DNA from: JAEUMY01 sp031394355 | GTDB taxonomy: Bacteria > Pseudomonadota > Gammaproteobacteria > Burkholderiales > Usitatibacteraceae | DNA: 15,142 nt | Reading direction: 5' to 3' | NCBI GenBank assembly: GCA_031394355.1 | Contig: JANNSU010000091.1 | Location: 1 to 15,142 of the forward strand | Shown: piece by piece, positions 13,546-15,142 of the stretch | How the letters are laid out: each line of letters begins with the position of its first letter | How positions within the stretch are numbered: the first letter of the stretch is position 1 | Translations under genes and position numbers: made by a program | Notes under the pieces: generated by a model | What the model was told of the DNA's origin: nothing | Databases searched by the model: none | What the model saw: the letters and a program-made list of their open reading frames with translations, nothing else

Positions 13546-14154
13546 ATGGCGCTACTCACCAATCATCCTGACCGCGAAAAGATCCTGGGGCAGCTCAAGA
13601 CCAACATCGTCTTGCGCAGTCTCAAGCCCAGGGCGTTCGCCGAGCTTGAGAAACAGCTATCCGTGGTCGATTGCAAAAAAGGCGACATCCTGATCTCGCA
13701 GGGCGACCACGAGATGGAACAATTCTTCGTTCTCGAAGGCGTGCTGAAACGTGTTGTCGCCAATCCGCAGGGCCGCGAGATGATCCTGCGCTTTGCTGTC
13801 GAGGACGACATCGATACCAGCTATGCCGCCTGGAAGCTGCATACGCCGTCTCCCTATTCCATCCGCGCCGTGAGCCGCAGCCGCGTGGCGCGCATGCCAC
13901 TGCCCGCATGGGGCGCATTTCTGGATCGTCATGCGCAACTCAAGTCGGACTTCGAATATGAAGTCATGCATCTGATGTCGGAAGTCATGGCCCACACGAT
14001 CACGCTGCACCTCCTCGATGCCGAAGGCCGGGTCCGCCGCTTTCTGCGCAAGCGCCCCGACCTGTATGAACGCGTGCCGAAGAAAGAGCTCGCGTCGTAT
14101 CTGAATCTTTCTGCCGAAACCCTTTCCCGCTTGAAGCACCGCGACCTCGGTTGA
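13546..14154 (+). CDS. Crp/Fnr family transcriptional regulator
   Basis: A 202-residue DNA-binding regulator, the only plus-strand gene here and divergent from oxc. Residues 20-125 form the cyclic-nucleotide-binding-like beta barrel (KKGDILISQGDHEMEQFFVLEGVLKRV); a dimerisation helix follows (about 130-165); the helix-turn-helix is 177-199 (VPKKELASYLNLSAETLSRLKH). The recognition helix has Glu191, Ser194 and Arg195 in the ETLSR pattern of FNR, which contacts TTGAT. Only one Cys (43) is present, so there is no FNR-type iron-sulfur cluster. Cyclic-nucleotide ligands are not obvious. The protein ends four residues after the recognition helix (RDLG), shorter than FNR and Crp of E. coli. The ATG has a poor ribosome-binding site. 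By position it is the probable regulator of the oxalate operon; the signal is unknown. Confidence 0.88.
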   Translation: MALLTNHPDREKILGQLKTNIVLRSLKPRAFAELEKQLSVVDCKKGDILISQGDHEMEQFFVLEGVLKRVVANPQGREMILRFAVEDDIDTSYAAWKLHTPSPYSIRAVSRSRVARMPLPAWGAFLDRHAQLKSDFEYEVMHLMSEVMAHTITLHLLDAEGRVRRFLRKRPDLYERVPKKELASYLNLSAETLSRLKHRDLG

Positions 14155-14166
14155 GCACTTTTCGGC

Positions 14167-14275
14167 GTTGAGCGTTCAGCGTGTGGTGTTGAGCGTCAAG
14201 TCGGGATTCGTGGCCTGAAGACTCCCTTGCGAATATTCGCATCCTGCTGGCTTCGCTCAACACTCCACGCTCAAC
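14167..14275. repeat. Imperfect inverted repeat (GTTGAGCG arms) with palindrome in loop
   Basis: The left arm (14167-14195) contains GTTGAGCG, a 7-base extra unit TTCAGCG, then TGTGGTGTTGAGCG. The right arm (14254-14275), read on the other strand, is GTTGAGCG then TGGAGTGTTGAGCG. The loop (14196-14253) carries TGCGAATATTCGCA at 14228-14241. The element fills the gap between the convergent Crp/Fnr and tctA genes. It could serve as a bidirectional mRNA end, though no T-runs follow on either strand. Confidence 0.8.
14228..14241. repeat. 14-bp palindrome TGCGAATATTCGCA, copy 6
   Basis: Perfect palindrome in the loop of the GTTGAGCG inverted repeat. The context TTGCGAATATTCGCATC is shared with copies 1 and 5. 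Confidence 0.9.
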
Positions 14276-14290
14276 ATTCGGACTCAAGCC

Positions 14291-15142
14291 TCACTTGCCT
14301 TTCACGAGTGCGAGCAGTCGCGAGATGAGCGGCCAGAACAGCAAGGCAAGTGCCACCGTGGTGATGCTGCCCACGAGACCGTTGGAGAAGAACACTGTCA
14401 TATCGCCGCCTGTTCCCAACAGCGACTGGCGAAATGCTTCTTCCGTGCGATCGCCCAGCACCAGCGCCAGTACCAGCGGTGCCAACGGGTAGTCGAGCTT
14501 CTTGAAGACATAGCCCAACACGCCAAACACCAGCATCAGGTAGACGTCGAACATGTTGTTGTTCACCGTGTACGCGCCAATGGCGCAGATCACCAGGATC
14601 ACCGGCGCGATGATGGCGAACGGGATACGAAGGATGGCGGCGAAAAAGGGGACGCAGGTCAGCACGATGATGAGACCGACGACGTTACCCAGATACATCG
14701 AGGCAATGAGCCCCCACACGAAGTCCTTCTGTTCGACGAAGAGCAGCGGTCCGGGTTGCAGACCCCAGATGAGCAGGCCACCCAGCAGCACCGCTGCGGT
14801 GGGAGAGCCCGGCACGCCCAGCGTCAGCATGGGGAGCAATGCTGCCGTGCCTGCTGCGTGCGCTGCGGTCTCGGGGGCAATCACGCCTTCAATCTTGCCC
14901 TTGCCGAAATCTTTGCCATCCGGGGACATGCGCTTGGCCACGCCATAGGCCATGAATGACGCGGGCGTTGCGCCGCCGGGAACGATGCCCATGAGGCAGC
15001 CGACCACGGAGCTGCGCAGAGAAGTCTTCCAGTATTTGGGCAATTCCTTCCAGGTATCGAGCACCACCTGAAGGTTCAACTTCGCCTTCGCACCCCTGAA
15101 CACCAGACCCTCTTCGATGGTGAGCAGGATCTCGCCGATGCC
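14291..15142 (-). CDS. tctA: TctA-type tripartite tricarboxylate transporter permease, 5' end outside window
   Basis: Large membrane subunit of a TTT-family (TctABC) solute importer that works with a periplasmic binding protein (TctC) and a small permease (TctB), driven by an ion gradient. About 283 residues are visible; family members have about 500, so this is the C-terminal part. The frame is open to the window edge, and the GTG near 15103 is inside the gene, not its start. Typical motifs are GCLMGIVPGGATPASFMAYGVAKRM and GVIAPETAAHAAGTAALLPMLTLGVPGSPTAAVLLGGLLIWGLQPGP, followed by about six hydrophobic helices. It is convergent with the regulator, so not in the oxalate operon. The substrate could be a di- or tricarboxylate; oxalate transport would be speculation. 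Confidence 0.95.
   Translation of the reverse strand, partial: GIGEILLTIEEGLVFRGAKAKLNLQVVLDTWKELPKYWKTSLRSSVVGCLMGIVPGGATPASFMAYGVAKRMSPDGKDFGKGKIEGVIAPETAAHAAGTAALLPMLTLGVPGSPTAAVLLGGLLIWGLQPGPLLFVEQKDFVWGLIASMYLGNVVGLIIVLTCVPFFAAILRIPFAIIAPVILVICAIGAYTVNNNMFDVYLMLVFGVLGYVFKKLDYPLAPLVLALVLGDRTEEAFRQSLLGTGGDMTVFFSNGLVGSITTVALALLFWPLISRLLALVKGK

Noticed and set aside
13930..13944. Sequence ttcgaatatgaag as a further copy of the palindrome
   Set aside because: Only the central GAATAT is shared and the second half does not match, so it is not counted.
13546..14154. Calling the regulator a true FNR or Crp
   Set aside because: The four FNR cluster cysteines are missing and the cAMP-contact residues of Crp are not evident, so only the superfamily name is justified.

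Overview
The window is GC-rich chromosomal DNA, densely coding, from a Gram-negative proteobacterium. It is most likely a betaproteobacterium, judging by the sucC/sucD, DUF2889, CHASE2-kinase, DUF1800/DUF1501 and oxalate genes. This placement comes from recognising families, not from a search. There are eleven protein genes: ten on the minus strand and one (a Crp/Fnr-type regulator) on the plus strand. I see no rRNA, tRNA, CRISPR array, insertion sequence or phage gene.

Layout from left to right. (1) 1-1866: sucD (3' end cut by the window edge) and sucC, the two succinyl-CoA synthetase subunits, transcribed leftward as sucC-sucD. (2) 2007-5287: a membrane CHASE2-sensor serine/threonine kinase followed by a DUF2889 protein, separated by a large imperfect inverted repeat. 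(3) 5331-9092: a two-gene exported-protein operon, DUF1800 then DUF1501 (Tat signal). It has a good sigma70-type promoter, a possible upstream operator and a clear intrinsic terminator. (4) 9217-13294: an oxalate-catabolism operon, oxc (oxalyl-CoA decarboxylase), frc (formyl-CoA transferase) and a formyl-tetrahydrofolate hydrolase/formyltransferase-like gene. Oxc and Frc form the usual cycle: Frc moves CoA from formyl-CoA to oxalate, and Oxc decarboxylates oxalyl-CoA to formyl-CoA. The third gene may connect the formyl group to folate one-carbon metabolism (inference). (5) 13295-14154: a divergent Crp/Fnr regulator with FNR-like DNA-contact residues, with operator-like inverted repeats in the shared 251-bp promoter region. 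(6) 14291-15142: the C-terminal part of a TctA-type tripartite tricarboxylate transporter permease, convergent with the regulator.

The most unusual feature is a 14-bp perfect palindrome, TGCGAATATTCGCA. It occurs five times exactly and once with one end base changed, at 2642, 6357, 8853, 11495, 12571 and 14228. By chance far fewer than one copy would be expected in 15 kb. The three copies inside genes lie in three different codon phases, so the constraint is on DNA rather than protein. Each of the three intergenic copies lies in the loop between the arms of a large imperfect inverted repeat, and the arms belong to three unrelated sequence families. This suggests a genome-wide DNA signal or a composite repeat system that I cannot assign to a known family.
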